In this document: in pieces, positions 14,898 through 21,205 of the stretch
Position numbering within the stretch: the stretch's first letter is position 1
Layout of the letters: the number at the start of each line of letters is the position of its first letter
Assembly: GCA_035264885.1 (NCBI GenBank)
Contig: DATFPK010000058.1
Span: 1 to 21,205 of the forward strand
From: DATFPK01 sp035264885
GTDB taxonomy: Bacteria > Actinomycetota > Thermoleophilia > Solirubrobacterales > 70-9
Length of the DNA: 21,205 bases
Direction of reading: 5' to 3'
Notes under the pieces: model-generated
Database searches by the model: none
What the model was told of the DNA's origin: nothing
The model's input: the letters and a program-made list of their open reading frames with translations, nothing else
Made by a program: the position numbers and the translations under genes

Positions 14898-15194
14898 ATG
14901 AAGCTCTACGTCTGCTGGGGAACCTGGACCGGCGCCACGCCCCGGCCCTTCCGGCGTGCCGATGCCCATCCCTGCGGCGTGGCGCATGAGGCGCTTCGAG
15001 ACGCGGGCTACGAACCGGAGGTGGTCCGCTGCTACGGCTGGGAGGCCCTGCCCCGAATCTTCAATCTCACCCCCGGCCGGCGCAAGGTCAAAGAGCTGAC
15101 CGGCCAGATCGAGGTTCCGGTGCTGGTCACGGATGACGGCGAGGTCGTAGCCGGCTCGAGCCAGATCGCTGCCTGGGCGCGCGGCGCCGCATAG
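14898..15194 (+). CDS. GST N-terminal / glutaredoxin-like thioredoxin-fold protein
   Basis: A 98-residue single-domain protein, MKLYVCWGTWTG at the N-terminus, with HPCGVAHEALRDAG as the active-site helix (Cys26). EVPVLVTDDGEVVAGSSQIAAW is the cis-Pro strand and last helix. It lacks the helical GST C-domain, so it resembles stand-alone GST-N proteins of actinobacteria. It starts 11 bases after the multicopper oxidase stop, so it is probably co-transcribed and may help in thiol/metal redox balance; that role is inference. Confidence 0.75.
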   Translation: MKLYVCWGTWTGATPRPFRRADAHPCGVAHEALRDAGYEPEVVRCYGWEALPRIFNLTPGRRKVKELTGQIEVPVLVTDDGEVVAGSSQIAAWARGAA

Positions 15195-15219
15195 GGGCGG
15201 CAGGGGCGGCTCAGCCTGG

Positions 15220-15423
15220 CTAACGGCGGCCGGCGCCGCCGGGCCGAAGAGCCGCTACGTGATCCGGATTCACGGCGATGACTTCGCCGCTGTCCGCCTC
15301 CTTGAACCTGGCCAGCCGCGACCCGGACCGCGCCGCGTCCGAGAGGCTTTTCTCGACTGATTCGAGATCGCCCTCGACGGAGAATCGTTCCCCGTTCGAC
15401 AGTTCCAGGAGGGTCGCAGCCAC
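15220..15423 (-). CDS. Small protein of unknown function (67 residues)
   Basis: A short hydrophilic protein beginning MAATLLELSNGERFSVEGDL, then a charged helix, then RLARFKEADSGEVIAVNPDHVAAL. The pattern strand-helix-strand with 'NG..F.VEGD' and 'VNPDHV' suggests a small FlbD-like or Sm-like beta fold, but I cannot name the family. The start is GTG, and no ribosome site is obvious. It follows the DUF2294-like gene by 26 bases on the same strand, so it is probably in its operon. Codon use fits a real gene. Confidence 0.6.
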   Translation of the reverse strand: MAATLLELSNGERFSVEGDLESVEKSLSDAARSGSRLARFKEADSGEVIAVNPDHVAALRPGGAGRR

Positions 15424-15449
15424 CGGAAGATGCTATGCCAGCGGCGGAC

Positions 15450-15860
15450 TCACGTGCTCCGTTCCGACGGGGTCCCTGATTCGCGCGGCCGTCCGCGCCG
15501 GAGGGACTCCTCGAGGGTGAAGAGCTCGGTCGCGACATCGGCGGCAGGGTCGCTCTTGCTGAGCAGGAACTTCACCCGCTGCCCGGTGACGCCGACGACG
15601 GCGGCGACGGCATCGGCCCTGTAGTCCGACGACGATGGCCCGTCGGGAGCGACACGGGCCTCGATCATGCCTTCGCTGAACTCGACTGTCCCCCCGGTCA
15701 TCGTGCAGATGACGGTGTTCGCCCTGATCGTCGTCTCGACCTCGCGCGGCGCGCTGCCGGCGTGGCTGATCCAAACCGACCTCATCGCCTGGCTTACCCG
15801 CGCCGGAAGCCCCGCGCCCCGGGGAAGTTCCTCATGTAGCTCGTCGCCCGCCATGGGCAT
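15450..15860 (-). CDS. DUF2294 / MpsC-like protein
   Basis: A 136-residue protein. Residues ~20-115 follow the DUF2294 layout: a first helix (RVSQAMRSVW), then GSAPREVETTIRANTVICTM, an EFSEGMIEARVAP helix, DYRADAVAAVVGVTGQRVKF, and LLSKSDPAADVATELFTLEESL. In Bacillus and relatives this family is linked to a Na+-translocating membrane-potential system (MpsC), but the protein is soluble here and its biochemical role is open. The ATG at 15860 is nine bases after GGGAGGAG; a second ATG two codons later is possible, and an upstream TTG at 15899 is unlikely. A small hairpin (CTCCT/AGGAG, 15870-15883) overlaps the ribosome site. Confidence 0.7.
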   Translation of the reverse strand: MPMAGDELHEELPRGAGLPARVSQAMRSVWISHAGSAPREVETTIRANTVICTMTGGTVEFSEGMIEARVAPDGPSSSDYRADAVAAVVGVTGQRVKFLLSKSDPAADVATELFTLEESLRRGRPRESGTPSERST

Positions 15861-15956
15861 CCAATCCCGCTCCTCCCGAGGAGGGGGCCACGCAATCAAG
15901 GGGGAGGAACGAAAGGGCTCGAAGGGCGGCGCTCCCTCAAGGGTACCGTCTTACCG

Positions 15957-17228
15957 CTAGAGCACCGTGAGCTGGAGCGCGGCGCCGAGCAGCCCGCTGC
16001 CGAGCATCACCCAGAGGACGGTCAGCTTGGAGTGGAAGCGGTAGAGCGCAGCGAAGGCGCCGATCGCGATCAGGGCGCTCGGGACGTCGACGACCCCGGC
16101 GTCGACGATGTCGATCGTCACGGCGCCGATCAAGCCGATCACCCCGGCGGCCACACCGAGCAGGAAGGGCCGGATGTGCGGGTTCTCGGCGACCGCGACC
16201 AGGTAGCGGTGCAGGAAGATCGGGAAGACGAACGCCGGCAGGAAGATGCCGACGGTCATCGCCAGGCTCCCCCAGATGCCCCCGGCGAGATAGCCGACGA
16301 AGGTGGAGAAGATGATCAGTGGCGCCGGGAGGATCCCGCCGAGCGCGAGACCGTCGAGGAACTCCGACCGGGTGAGCCAGTGCTGGGTCTCGACCGCGCT
16401 CTGCTGGAGCCAGGGGACGACGGTGTAAGCGCCGCCGAAGGTCAAAAGGCCCGCCTTCAGGCCTTCGAGGAAGATCTCGCTGACGAGGCCGAAGCTGACC
16501 GCGCCGATCACAAGACCCTTCCAGACCGCCGGGGTCGGGATCAACGAGCCCGCCCCGCCGGACCAACCGCCGGACCGGAGGACCCAGTAGACGAGCCCGG
16601 TCCCCAGCAGGACGAAGATGAAGGAAACGTCAAGAAGCGCCGTCGCGACGAGGCTGGCCACGGCCAGGAGCGCAAGGGGCAGGTCGGTGATGAACTTGCG
16701 GCCCAGCCGCACGATGGCCATGGCGACCAGGGCCGGCACCGCGGCGTTGAGACCGTAGAAGAGGTCCTCGAAGCTGTCGTCGAGCCCGGCCTCGACGTAG
16801 AGGACCGAGAGGCCGAGCATCAGCAGGAAGCCCGGCAGCATGAACCCCAGCCCGGCCAGGAAGGCGCCGAGCCTGCCGCCGCGGATCCGCCCGAAATACA
16901 CGCACAGCTCGTGCGCCTCGGGGCCGGGGAGGACCTGGTAGACGGCGAGGGTCTTCTTGAAGGTCTCCTCGTCGACCCACCGCTCCTCGTCGACGCACTC
17001 CCTCGAGATCATCGAGATCTGGGCCGCCGGCCCGCCCCAGGCCAGCGCGCCGAACTTCAGGAACCTGCCGAAGATCGAACCAGGGGGATCGTGGCCCGAG
17101 GCCGGCCCCCCGGCCGAGGGGTGCCTGGGCGCCTCAGGGGTCTTCGCATCGGTGCGCGCCGGCACGGAGCGGCAGTCTGGCGAATCCAGGAACCGCTGGC
17201 ACCCAGCCACATCTGAATATCTGCTCAT
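15957..17228 (-). CDS. chrA: Chromate transporter ChrA (two CHR domains)
   Basis: A 423-residue membrane protein with both halves of a long-form ChrA. The first half has RFLKFGALAWGGPAAQI, ECVDEERWVDEETF and QVLPGPEAHELCVYFG; the second has GLKAGLLTFGGAYTVVPWLQ, HWLTRSEFLDGLALGGILPAP and VGYLAGG. These CHR motifs mark chromate/sulfate ion transporters, and roughly ten membrane spans are visible. The N-terminal ~50 residues are hydrophilic. The ATG at 17228 lies only 18 bases from the divergent arsR start and inside the putative operator; a GTG at 17165 would give 402 residues and leave 81 bases between the genes, so the start is uncertain. Confidence 0.88.
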   Translation of the reverse strand: MSRYSDVAGCQRFLDSPDCRSVPARTDAKTPEAPRHPSAGGPASGHDPPGSIFGRFLKFGALAWGGPAAQISMISRECVDEERWVDEETFKKTLAVYQVLPGPEAHELCVYFGRIRGGRLGAFLAGLGFMLPGFLLMLGLSVLYVEAGLDDSFEDLFYGLNAAVPALVAMAIVRLGRKFITDLPLALLAVASLVATALLDVSFIFVLLGTGLVYWVLRSGGWSGGAGSLIPTPAVWKGLVIGAVSFGLVSEIFLEGLKAGLLTFGGAYTVVPWLQQSAVETQHWLTRSEFLDGLALGGILPAPLIIFSTFVGYLAGGIWGSLAMTVGIFLPAFVFPIFLHRYLVAVAENPHIRPFLLGVAAGVIGLIGAVTIDIVDAGVVDVPSALIAIGAFAALYRFHSKLTVLWVMLGSGLLGAALQLTVL

Positions 17229-17233
17229 ATCTC
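17214..17233. promoter_or_regulatory. Candidate ArsR/SmtB-type operator between chrA and arsR
   Basis: GAATAT (17215-17220), six bases, then ATATCT (17227-17232) form an imperfect inverted repeat in the only A/T-rich stretch of this region. ArsR-family sensors bind such 12-2-12-like AT-rich repeats. It precedes a TATTGT (17234-17239) that could be a -10 for a leaderless arsR mRNA starting near the GTG at 17247. The repeat also overlaps the ATG chosen for chrA. Position and sequence only. Confidence 0.45.
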
Positions 17234-17246
17234 TATTGTTCGCGAG

Positions 17247-17618
17247 GTGCCGCACCCGGCCGAACACCAGCCGGCCTCCCGTCCCCTCCGCCGCGAGGAG
17301 GCCGAGGAGCTGGCCGAGACAGTGAAGGCCCTCGGGTCCGCGAGCCGCCTGCGGCTTCTCCTCTCGCTGCTCGACGGCGAGCGCGCGGTCGAGGAGCTGG
17401 CGGCGACGATCGACCTCGCGCCCAGCGCCACCTCTCACCATCTGCGCATCCTCCGCAGCCTCCGGCTCGTCCGCGCGCGCAAGGACGGACGCCACGTGCG
17501 CTACGCCCTGCACGACCACCACATCGCCGACCTGCTCGCCGCGGTGCGCCACCATCACGAGCACGTCTTTCCCGCGCCGGCGATGCGCCTGCCCGCCGAG
17601 GCGGAGCAGCGTTCATGA
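17247..17618 (+). CDS. ArsR/SmtB-family regulator, CzrA-type zinc/cobalt sensor
   Basis: A 123-residue winged-helix repressor. The recognition region is ATIDLAPSATSHHLRILRSL, then the RARKDGRHVRYALHD wing. The last helix holds D90, H92, H103 and H106, exactly the D-x-H...H-x-x-H spacing (0,+2,+13,+16) of the alpha-5 site of CzrA/SmtB-type sensors; the canonical alpha-3 Cys site is absent. This predicts release from DNA on binding Zn(II) or Co(II). It starts at a GTG with no ribosome site, possibly leaderless. It overlaps the next gene by four bases (ATGA), and the operon ends with a CDF exporter, which fits a zinc/cobalt sensor. Confidence 0.88.
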   Translation: MPHPAEHQPASRPLRREEAEELAETVKALGSASRLRLLLSLLDGERAVEELAATIDLAPSATSHHLRILRSLRLVRARKDGRHVRYALHDHHIADLLAAVRHHHEHVFPAPAMRLPAEAEQRS

Positions 17619-17800
17619 CGGCGCCGCTGCTCGCACACGTCGGCCACTGGATCTGGCAGGTGATGCCGCTTCTGCCGATCCTCGTCGTCGTGGTCTCGGT
17701 CTGGATCGCGCGCCGCCGGGACCCCGATCGGGAGGAGCGCCTGGAGCGCGAGGCCGAGGAGGCCCGCCGACGCGAGCTGGAGGACATCTTCCAGTCATGA
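17615..17800 (+). CDS. Small single-span membrane protein in the ArsR-CDF operon
   Basis: A 61-residue protein with a hydrophobic span at about residues 11-32 (WIWQVMPLLPILVVVVSVWI), then a charged helix (RRRDPDREERLEREAEEA..). It is unlike any family I recognise. Its start overlaps the ArsR stop by four bases and its stop overlaps the CDF ATG by four, so it is translated with both. That embedding makes it a candidate accessory subunit of the exporter or a membrane tether; inference only. Confidence 0.75.
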   Translation: MTAPLLAHVGHWIWQVMPLLPILVVVVSVWIARRRDPDREERLEREAEEARRRELEDIFQS

Positions 17801-18483
17801 GCGCCGACGCCGGCCACACCCACGCGCACGGCCCCCACGGGCACTCACATGCCGGCGGCCACGGGCACACGCACGGCCTGATCGACCCCACGATCAAGCG
17901 CTCCCGCGAGGGCCTGCGCGCCGTCGGGCTCGCGCTCTTGATCCTCGGCCTCACGGCGGCTGCGCAGGTGGTGGTGTTCGCGCTGGCCGGCAGCGTCGCC
18001 CTGCTCGCCGACCTGATCCACAACTTCGGTGACGCCGCGACCGCGTTTCCACTCGGGATCGCCTTCGCCCTGCGCAGCGCCAAGGCGGAGCGATTCGCCG
18101 GTCTCGCCGTCGTATTCGCGATCTTCGTCTCGGCCTGCGTGGCGGGCTGGCAGGCGATCGACCGGCTGATCGATCCCGAGGAGGTCGACCACCTCGGCGC
18201 CCTCGCCGCCGCCGGCGTCCTCGGATACCTCGGCAACTGGCTGGCGGCGGTGGTCCGCACCCGGGCCGGGCGCCGCCTCGACAGCCCGGCGCTCGTGGCC
18301 GACGGCGACCACGCCCGCGCCGACGCCTACGTGAGCCTGGCGGTCGTGGCCAGCGCGGCGGCGCTCTGGCTGGGTCTCGATGTCGCCGACCCGCTGATCG
18401 GCCTCGGCATCACGCTGGTGATCCTGCGGATCACCTGGCAGTCGTGGCGCACGGTTCGCACCTACGGCGACCACGACCACTAG
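17797..18483 (+). CDS. CDF-family zinc/cobalt exporter lacking the C-terminal domain
   Basis: A 228-residue cation diffusion facilitator. The N-terminus is His-rich (GHTHAHGPHGHSHAGGHGHT). Transmembrane helix 2 has the Zn-site HxxxD as H75-D79 (ADLIHNFGDA), and helix 5 has H172-D176 (DHARADAYVS), the set typical of ZitB/CzcD-like Zn(II)/H+ antiporters. About six membrane spans are present, but the protein stops at DHDH after the sixth. The usual ~80-residue cytosolic metallochaperone-like domain is absent, with no remnant in the downstream gap. It exports metal from the cytoplasm. Last gene of the ArsR operon. Confidence 0.88.
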   Translation: MSADAGHTHAHGPHGHSHAGGHGHTHGLIDPTIKRSREGLRAVGLALLILGLTAAAQVVVFALAGSVALLADLIHNFGDAATAFPLGIAFALRSAKAERFAGLAVVFAIFVSACVAGWQAIDRLIDPEEVDHLGALAAAGVLGYLGNWLAAVVRTRAGRRLDSPALVADGDHARADAYVSLAVVASAAALWLGLDVADPLIGLGITLVILRITWQSWRTVRTYGDHDH

Positions 18484-18504
18484 GCCGGGCTGCCGACCTC
18501 GTCT

Positions 18505-18780
18505 CTACTCGGGCTCGGGAGCCCTTTCACCGGGCCACGTGCCGGTCGTCCGGGCGAACGTCCGCCGCGCGCCGTGGTCGGTGAGGCCTTTGACAAGACG
18601 GAAGATCGCCCCCTCGACCAGCAACGCGGCGATCAGCTTCGGCCACTGGAACTCTCGATGCTGCGGATGGGGCGGCTCCTCGTCGTCGATCAGGCCCCAG
18701 ATCTGCTCGAAGATCTTCTTGCCGATCAGGCCGGCTATCAGGCCCAAAGCGATGCTGATGGGCATGAAGAGGAACTTCAT
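18505..18780 (-). CDS. DUF4235 membrane protein
   Basis: A 91-residue protein with a membrane span at residues ~5-20 (FMPISIALGLIAGLIGKKIF) and a second weaker hydrophobic part (KLIAALLVEGAIFRLVKGLTDHG), the layout of DUF4235. Members are common in actinobacteria beside YihY and DUF3618 genes; function is unknown. A good ribosome site (AAAGGA) precedes the ATG, 21 bases after the previous stop. Last gene of the five-gene operon starting at 21037. Confidence 0.8.
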   Translation of the reverse strand: MKFLFMPISIALGLIAGLIGKKIFEQIWGLIDDEEPPHPQHREFQWPKLIAALLVEGAIFRLVKGLTDHGARRTFARTTGTWPGERAPEPE

Positions 18781-18801
18781 GGCGTCGGTCCTTTCAGTAG
18801 A

Positions 18802-19206
18802 TCAGGCAACGGTCGGCGGACCTGTCGGCGACGGGGAGTCGGCCTCGACTCCACCGCCACCGGCGGAGTTGAAAATTGCGTCGCGCCACTGCTCGTTCGC
18901 GGCCAAGGCCACTCCGGCGACCGCCGCGGCGACGAGAGCGAGAGCCAACCGGCGGCCGCGGCGGGGCTCCGGCTTGCGACGCCCCTTGGCGAGAGCCCGG
19001 CCTGCCTCCGTGATCGAGGCGGCCGCAGCCTGAACCTGTCCGCGGATCTTCTCGTCGCGGGCCGCCTTCACCCGCCGCTTCTGTGAGCGCTCATACGCGC
19101 CCCGGAGGTTCGCGGCAGCGCTCTTGAGGTTGTCCTGTACATAGCTGTTCTCGGTCAGTTCCTCGGCATAGGGCCGGAGGCTGCTCAGGGTGTCAGTCGG
19201 TGCCAT
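18802..19206 (-). CDS. Membrane-anchored helical protein of unknown function
   Basis: A 134-residue protein. Residues ~5-75 are Lys/Arg/Ala-rich amphipathic helix (ENSYVQDNLKSAAANLRGAY..), residues ~76-85 basic, ~86-103 one membrane span (RLALALVAAAVAGVALAA), then a Gly/Pro tail. Such proteins are recurrent beside YihY/DUF3618 genes, but I cannot name the family. A good ribosome site (AAGGAG) precedes the ATG, 20 bases after the YihY stop. An open frame in this frame extends to 19836 only because the GC-rich YihY gene lies there; that extension is a shadow. Confidence 0.75.
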   Translation of the reverse strand: MAPTDTLSSLRPYAEELTENSYVQDNLKSAAANLRGAYERSQKRRVKAARDEKIRGQVQAAAASITEAGRALAKGRRKPEPRRGRRLALALVAAAVAGVALAANEQWRDAIFNSAGGGGVEADSPSPTGPPTVA

Positions 19207-19226
19207 GTCGGCCTGCTCCTTGGGCT

Positions 19227-20216
19227 CTAGGTCGTTTTCTGTTCCTTGGGGTCTGAGCGCGGCTCGAGCTGGATCTCGCGCTCCGCCCGCGGCTGGCCCT
19301 CCTCCAGCTCGATGCTGCGCTCCCGCTCCGCGTTCAACTGGTGGCCGAAGAGGATCGCCAGATTGGTGATCCAGAACCACATCAGAAAGACCACGAGCCC
19401 GGCAAGCGTGCCGTAGGTCTTGTTGTAGGAGCCAAAGTTGGCGACGTAGAACGCGAACGCGGCTGAGGCGAGGATCCAGACGACGAGGGCGACGATGCTG
19501 CCCGGCGTGACCCACTTGAAGCCGCGCAGCTTCACGTTCGGCGACGTGTAGTAGAGGATCGCGATCATCGTGATGAAGAGCGCCGCGAGCACCGGCCATT
19601 TGGCGATGTCCCAGATCGTGGTCGCAGTGCTCGAGAGGCCGATCGGCTCGGCGACGGCATCGACGATCGGGCCGGTCAGTACCAGGCCGAGAGCGACGAC
19701 CGCCATCAGGATGACCAGGACCAGCGTGACCAGCATCTGAAGTGGTCGCAGCTTCCAGATCGGGCGCCCCTCGGGCGTCTCGTAGATGATGTTCGATGCC
19801 CGCATGAACGCGCCGACGTAGCCCGACGCCGACCAAAGCGCGGCGACGAGGCCGATGATCAGCGCCAGCCCTGCGCCGCTGCGGTTCGAGGTGATCGATT
19901 TGATCGGGTCGGCGAAGGTCTGGGCCGCGGATTTCGGACCGATCGAGGTGACCATCTCCGTCACCGTCTCGGTGGTCGTCTTCGGGTCCCCGAAGAGGCC
20001 GACGATGGAGACGAGGGCGATCAGCGCCGGAAACAGGGAGAGCAACCCGTAGTACGTGAGCGCCGCGGCCCAGTCGGTCAGATTGTCCTCGCTGAACTCG
20101 GTCAGCGTCCGCTTCAGCGTCGCGAAGGTCCCCGTCTTCGCGCCGGCGCCCTGGGGACGGTAGTCACGCCGCGCGTCGCGCCCCTCGCCGTCGTTCGGTG
20201 TTGCGTCGGTGGCCAT
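19227..20216 (-). CDS. YihY/BrkB-family inner-membrane protein
   Basis: A 329-residue protein with about six spans. Seen in order: a hydrophilic start, LTDWAAALTYYGLLSLFPAL (the family's first helix), SASGYVGAFMRASNIIYETPEGRPIWKLR, long spans, LYYTSPNVKLRGFKWVTPGSI, and NFGSYNKTYGTLAGLVVFLMWFW. These match YihY/virulence factor BrkB proteins, whose function (transport or envelope role) is still open. A hydrophilic tail of ~40 residues follows. It starts nine bases after the DUF3618 stop. Confidence 0.92.
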   Translation of the reverse strand: MATDATPNDGEGRDARRDYRPQGAGAKTGTFATLKRTLTEFSEDNLTDWAAALTYYGLLSLFPALIALVSIVGLFGDPKTTTETVTEMVTSIGPKSAAQTFADPIKSITSNRSGAGLALIIGLVAALWSASGYVGAFMRASNIIYETPEGRPIWKLRPLQMLVTLVLVILMAVVALGLVLTGPIVDAVAEPIGLSSTATTIWDIAKWPVLAALFITMIAILYYTSPNVKLRGFKWVTPGSIVALVVWILASAAFAFYVANFGSYNKTYGTLAGLVVFLMWFWITNLAILFGHQLNAERERSIELEEGQPRAEREIQLEPRSDPKEQKTT

Positions 20217-20225
20217 CGTCTGCCC

Positions 20226-20606
20226 CTAGCGCGAAAGCAGCCTCGCCAGGGCGAAGCCCGCGATGAAGGCGCCCGCGATCGCGAGCGGGACCGGGTTCTC
20301 CTGCGCAAGCTGCTGGGCCTGCTGCACGCCCCTCGCTGCCGCTTCTCGCGCCTGCGTGGCCGTGGCTGAGTCCGGGGATCCTTCCTGCGTGCTGCTCGGG
20401 GTGTCATCGGCCTTGGCCTTCGCCTTTTCCTTCGTCTCGGAGACCTTCGTCTTCACCTTGGCCTTGGTTTGTGCCACCTTGGCCTTCGCCTGCGCCTTGA
20501 CGTCGGCCTTCGCAGCCAGCGCGGCTGCGGTGTCGCCAAGCTCCTCGCGCGTCTCCTCGATGTCCTCGCGAATCTCCTCTGGGCTGCGCTGCTCCTGATC
20601 GCTCAC
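20226..20606 (-). CDS. DUF3618 protein
   Basis: A 126-residue protein opening RSPEEIREDIEETREELGDT, then AAALAAKADVKAQAKAK, the diagnostic start of DUF3618. The middle is Lys/Ala-rich helix of LEA-like composition. The C-terminus has a membrane span (VPLAIAGAFIAGFALARLL). The GTG start overlaps the preceding stop by four bases (GTGA). The family is widespread in actinobacteria and usually sits beside holin-like (DUF1469-type) proteins, as here. Confidence 0.9.
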   Translation of the reverse strand: MSDQEQRSPEEIREDIEETREELGDTAAALAAKADVKAQAKAKVAQTKAKVKTKVSETKEKAKAKADDTPSSTQEGSPDSATATQAREAAARGVQQAQQLAQENPVPLAIAGAFIAGFALARLLSR

Positions 20607-21037
20607 CGGCGAGCCTCCTTCGCGCGCTGCTTCGTGTATTCGACGTCGGTCTTGGTGCTCTCAATCGCCGCTTCAGGCAGCGGGGGCGTGCCCTCCTCGA
20701 CCTTCTTCTTGCCGGCGAGCGCGAGCACGCCGGCAATGGCGCCATCGGCCGCGGCGACGATCAGTGCAGCCAGCCATGCGTCGAGCACGATCGCCAGCGC
20801 GAGCACGATCGTCGTGGTCAGCAGAGCGAATGCGGCGAGGCCGAAGAGGCCCGCCGCACCGAACGCTCCCGCGCCTATGCCAAGCCGCTTGCCCTTCACG
20901 GTGAGCTCCGCCTTGGCTAGCTCGACCTCCTTCTGTGCGAGCGTCGAGGCCTGCTCGGACAGCTGCCTGGTGAGGTCCGCGAGCGATCTCTCATCCCGCT
21001 GACCTGAGCTCGCGTTGGGCGATTCCCTCCTGTCCAT
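20603..21037 (-). CDS. Phage-holin-like (DUF1469-type) membrane protein
   Basis: A 144-residue protein. Residues ~15-48 are an amphipathic helix (RSLADLTRQLSEQASTLAQK) and ~52-110 two long membrane spans, with a charged tail. This is the 'putative actinobacterial holin-X' / DUF1469 layout; despite the name it belongs to a stress or envelope operon and is not a phage gene. The ATG at 21037 follows GAGGAGGAG; an earlier start at 21103 is rejected because it crosses the promoter. First gene of the operon. Confidence 0.85.
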   Translation of the reverse strand: MDRRESPNASSGQRDERSLADLTRQLSEQASTLAQKEVELAKAELTVKGKRLGIGAGAFGAAGLFGLAAFALLTTTIVLALAIVLDAWLAALIVAAADGAIAGVLALAGKKKVEEGTPPLPEAAIESTKTDVEYTKQRAKEARR

Positions 21038-21081
21038 CTGCTCCTCCTCGCGGCGACACAGCTCGGTCTTCAACAGGTTGC

Positions 21082-21105
21082 TTACCGGTCTGGACCGGCG
21101 CAAAC
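21082..21105 (-). promoter_or_regulatory. SigB/SigF-like promoter of the envelope stress operon
   Basis: On the minus strand GTTTGC (21105-21100), 12 bases, then CGGTAA (21087-21082). It resembles the general-stress consensus GTTT-N12-14-GGGTA(A/T) and has the same spacer as the site at 1229. Transcription would start near 21075, leaving a leader of about 38 bases before the ATG at 21037. Confidence 0.5.
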
Positions 21106-21148
21106 CCCGGACCGCATCAATTGCGACAACGAACCGCGACAGGCAGTG

Positions 21149-21205
21149 TCATTTGGCGGCGTCCGGCACGAAGCGGTAGCCCACCCCCGGCTCGGTGATC
21201 AGGTG
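21149..21205 (-). CDS. OmpR/PhoB-family response regulator, C-terminal fragment
   Basis: The last 18 codons of a gene entering from the right edge. They read HLITEPGVGYRFVPDAAK then stop. This is the C-terminal wing hairpin of OmpR/PhoB winged-helix regulators (xLITxxGxGYRF), most like KdpE. Only the wing is visible, so the receiver domain and target cannot be judged. Confidence 0.8.
   Translation of the reverse strand, partial: HLITEPGVGYRFVPDAAK

Noticed and set aside
15224..15241. Perfect inverted repeat CGGCGGC/GCCGCCG near the end of the small minus-strand gene, terminator-like
   Set aside because: No T-run follows on either strand and it lies within the last codons of a coding region in a GC-rich genome.
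15870..15883. Hairpin CTCCT/AGGAG over the ribosome site of the DUF2294-like gene
   Set aside because: Five base pairs with a 4-base loop are expected by chance near a GGAGG site in GC-rich DNA. Too weak to call a regulator.
18802..19836. A 344-codon minus-strand frame across the YihY gene
   Set aside because: Its N-terminal 210 codons are an out-of-frame shadow of the YihY gene; only the part from 19206 is a real gene.
20603..21037. Holin-like gene as a sign of prophage
   Set aside because: Its neighbours are DUF3618, YihY and DUF4235 stress proteins, with no lysin, capsid or integrase; the family name is misleading.

Overview
The window comes from a high-GC bacterium. Strong G/C third-position codon use, GTG starts, tight 4-base start/stop overlaps, DUF3618/DUF4235 stress proteins and secreted proteins of a familiar actinobacterial type point to a soil actinobacterium, possibly class Thermoleophilia. 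The lineage is an inference; there is no rRNA or other phylogenetic marker here. No tRNA, rRNA, IS element, CRISPR array or phage gene was seen.

Layout. (1) 1-994: the start of an MlaE/YrbE-type (Mce-associated) ABC permease running off the left edge, preceded by a GntR repressor with a palindrome over its own start codon. (2) 1229-5048: a compact five-gene operon of unusual proteins. They have Ser/Lys/Arg-rich tails, a duplicated ~98-residue domain, 11- and 7-residue Gly/Ala repeats, a peripheral-subunit (E3)-binding domain and an SRPBCC domain. It has a good SigB-like promoter. From memory the proteins resemble accessory proteins found near actinobacterial gas-vesicle clusters, but no GvpA, F, J, L or K is present. 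(3) 5084-7361, minus strand: a secreted LVIVD beta-propeller protein, a 39-residue hydrophobic microprotein and a RibD-type reductase. (4) 7444-10093, minus strand: molybdate transporter modABC. (5) 10158-13127: a membrane HD-GYP c-di-GMP phosphodiesterase, a secreted protein and a GST-like protein.

(6) 13256-15194: a multicopper oxidase with a heavy-metal-binding module inserted between its cupredoxin domains, followed by a thioredoxin-fold protein. (7) 15220-15860, minus strand: a small unknown protein and a DUF2294/MpsC-like protein. (8) 15957-18483: a divergent metal locus, with chrA (chromate transporter) facing an operon of a CzrA-type ArsR zinc/cobalt sensor, a 61-residue membrane protein and a short CDF exporter. 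(9) 18505-21037, minus strand: a five-gene envelope/stress operon (holin-like protein, DUF3618, YihY, a helical membrane-anchored protein, DUF4235) with a SigB-like promoter of the same geometry as the one at 1229. (10) 21149-21205: the last codons of an OmpR-family response regulator.

Working picture: a general-stress and metal/redox-defence neighbourhood. The most novel element is the five-gene hendecad-repeat operon. Its sharing of a promoter type with the YihY/DUF3618 operon suggests both belong to one general-stress regulon.
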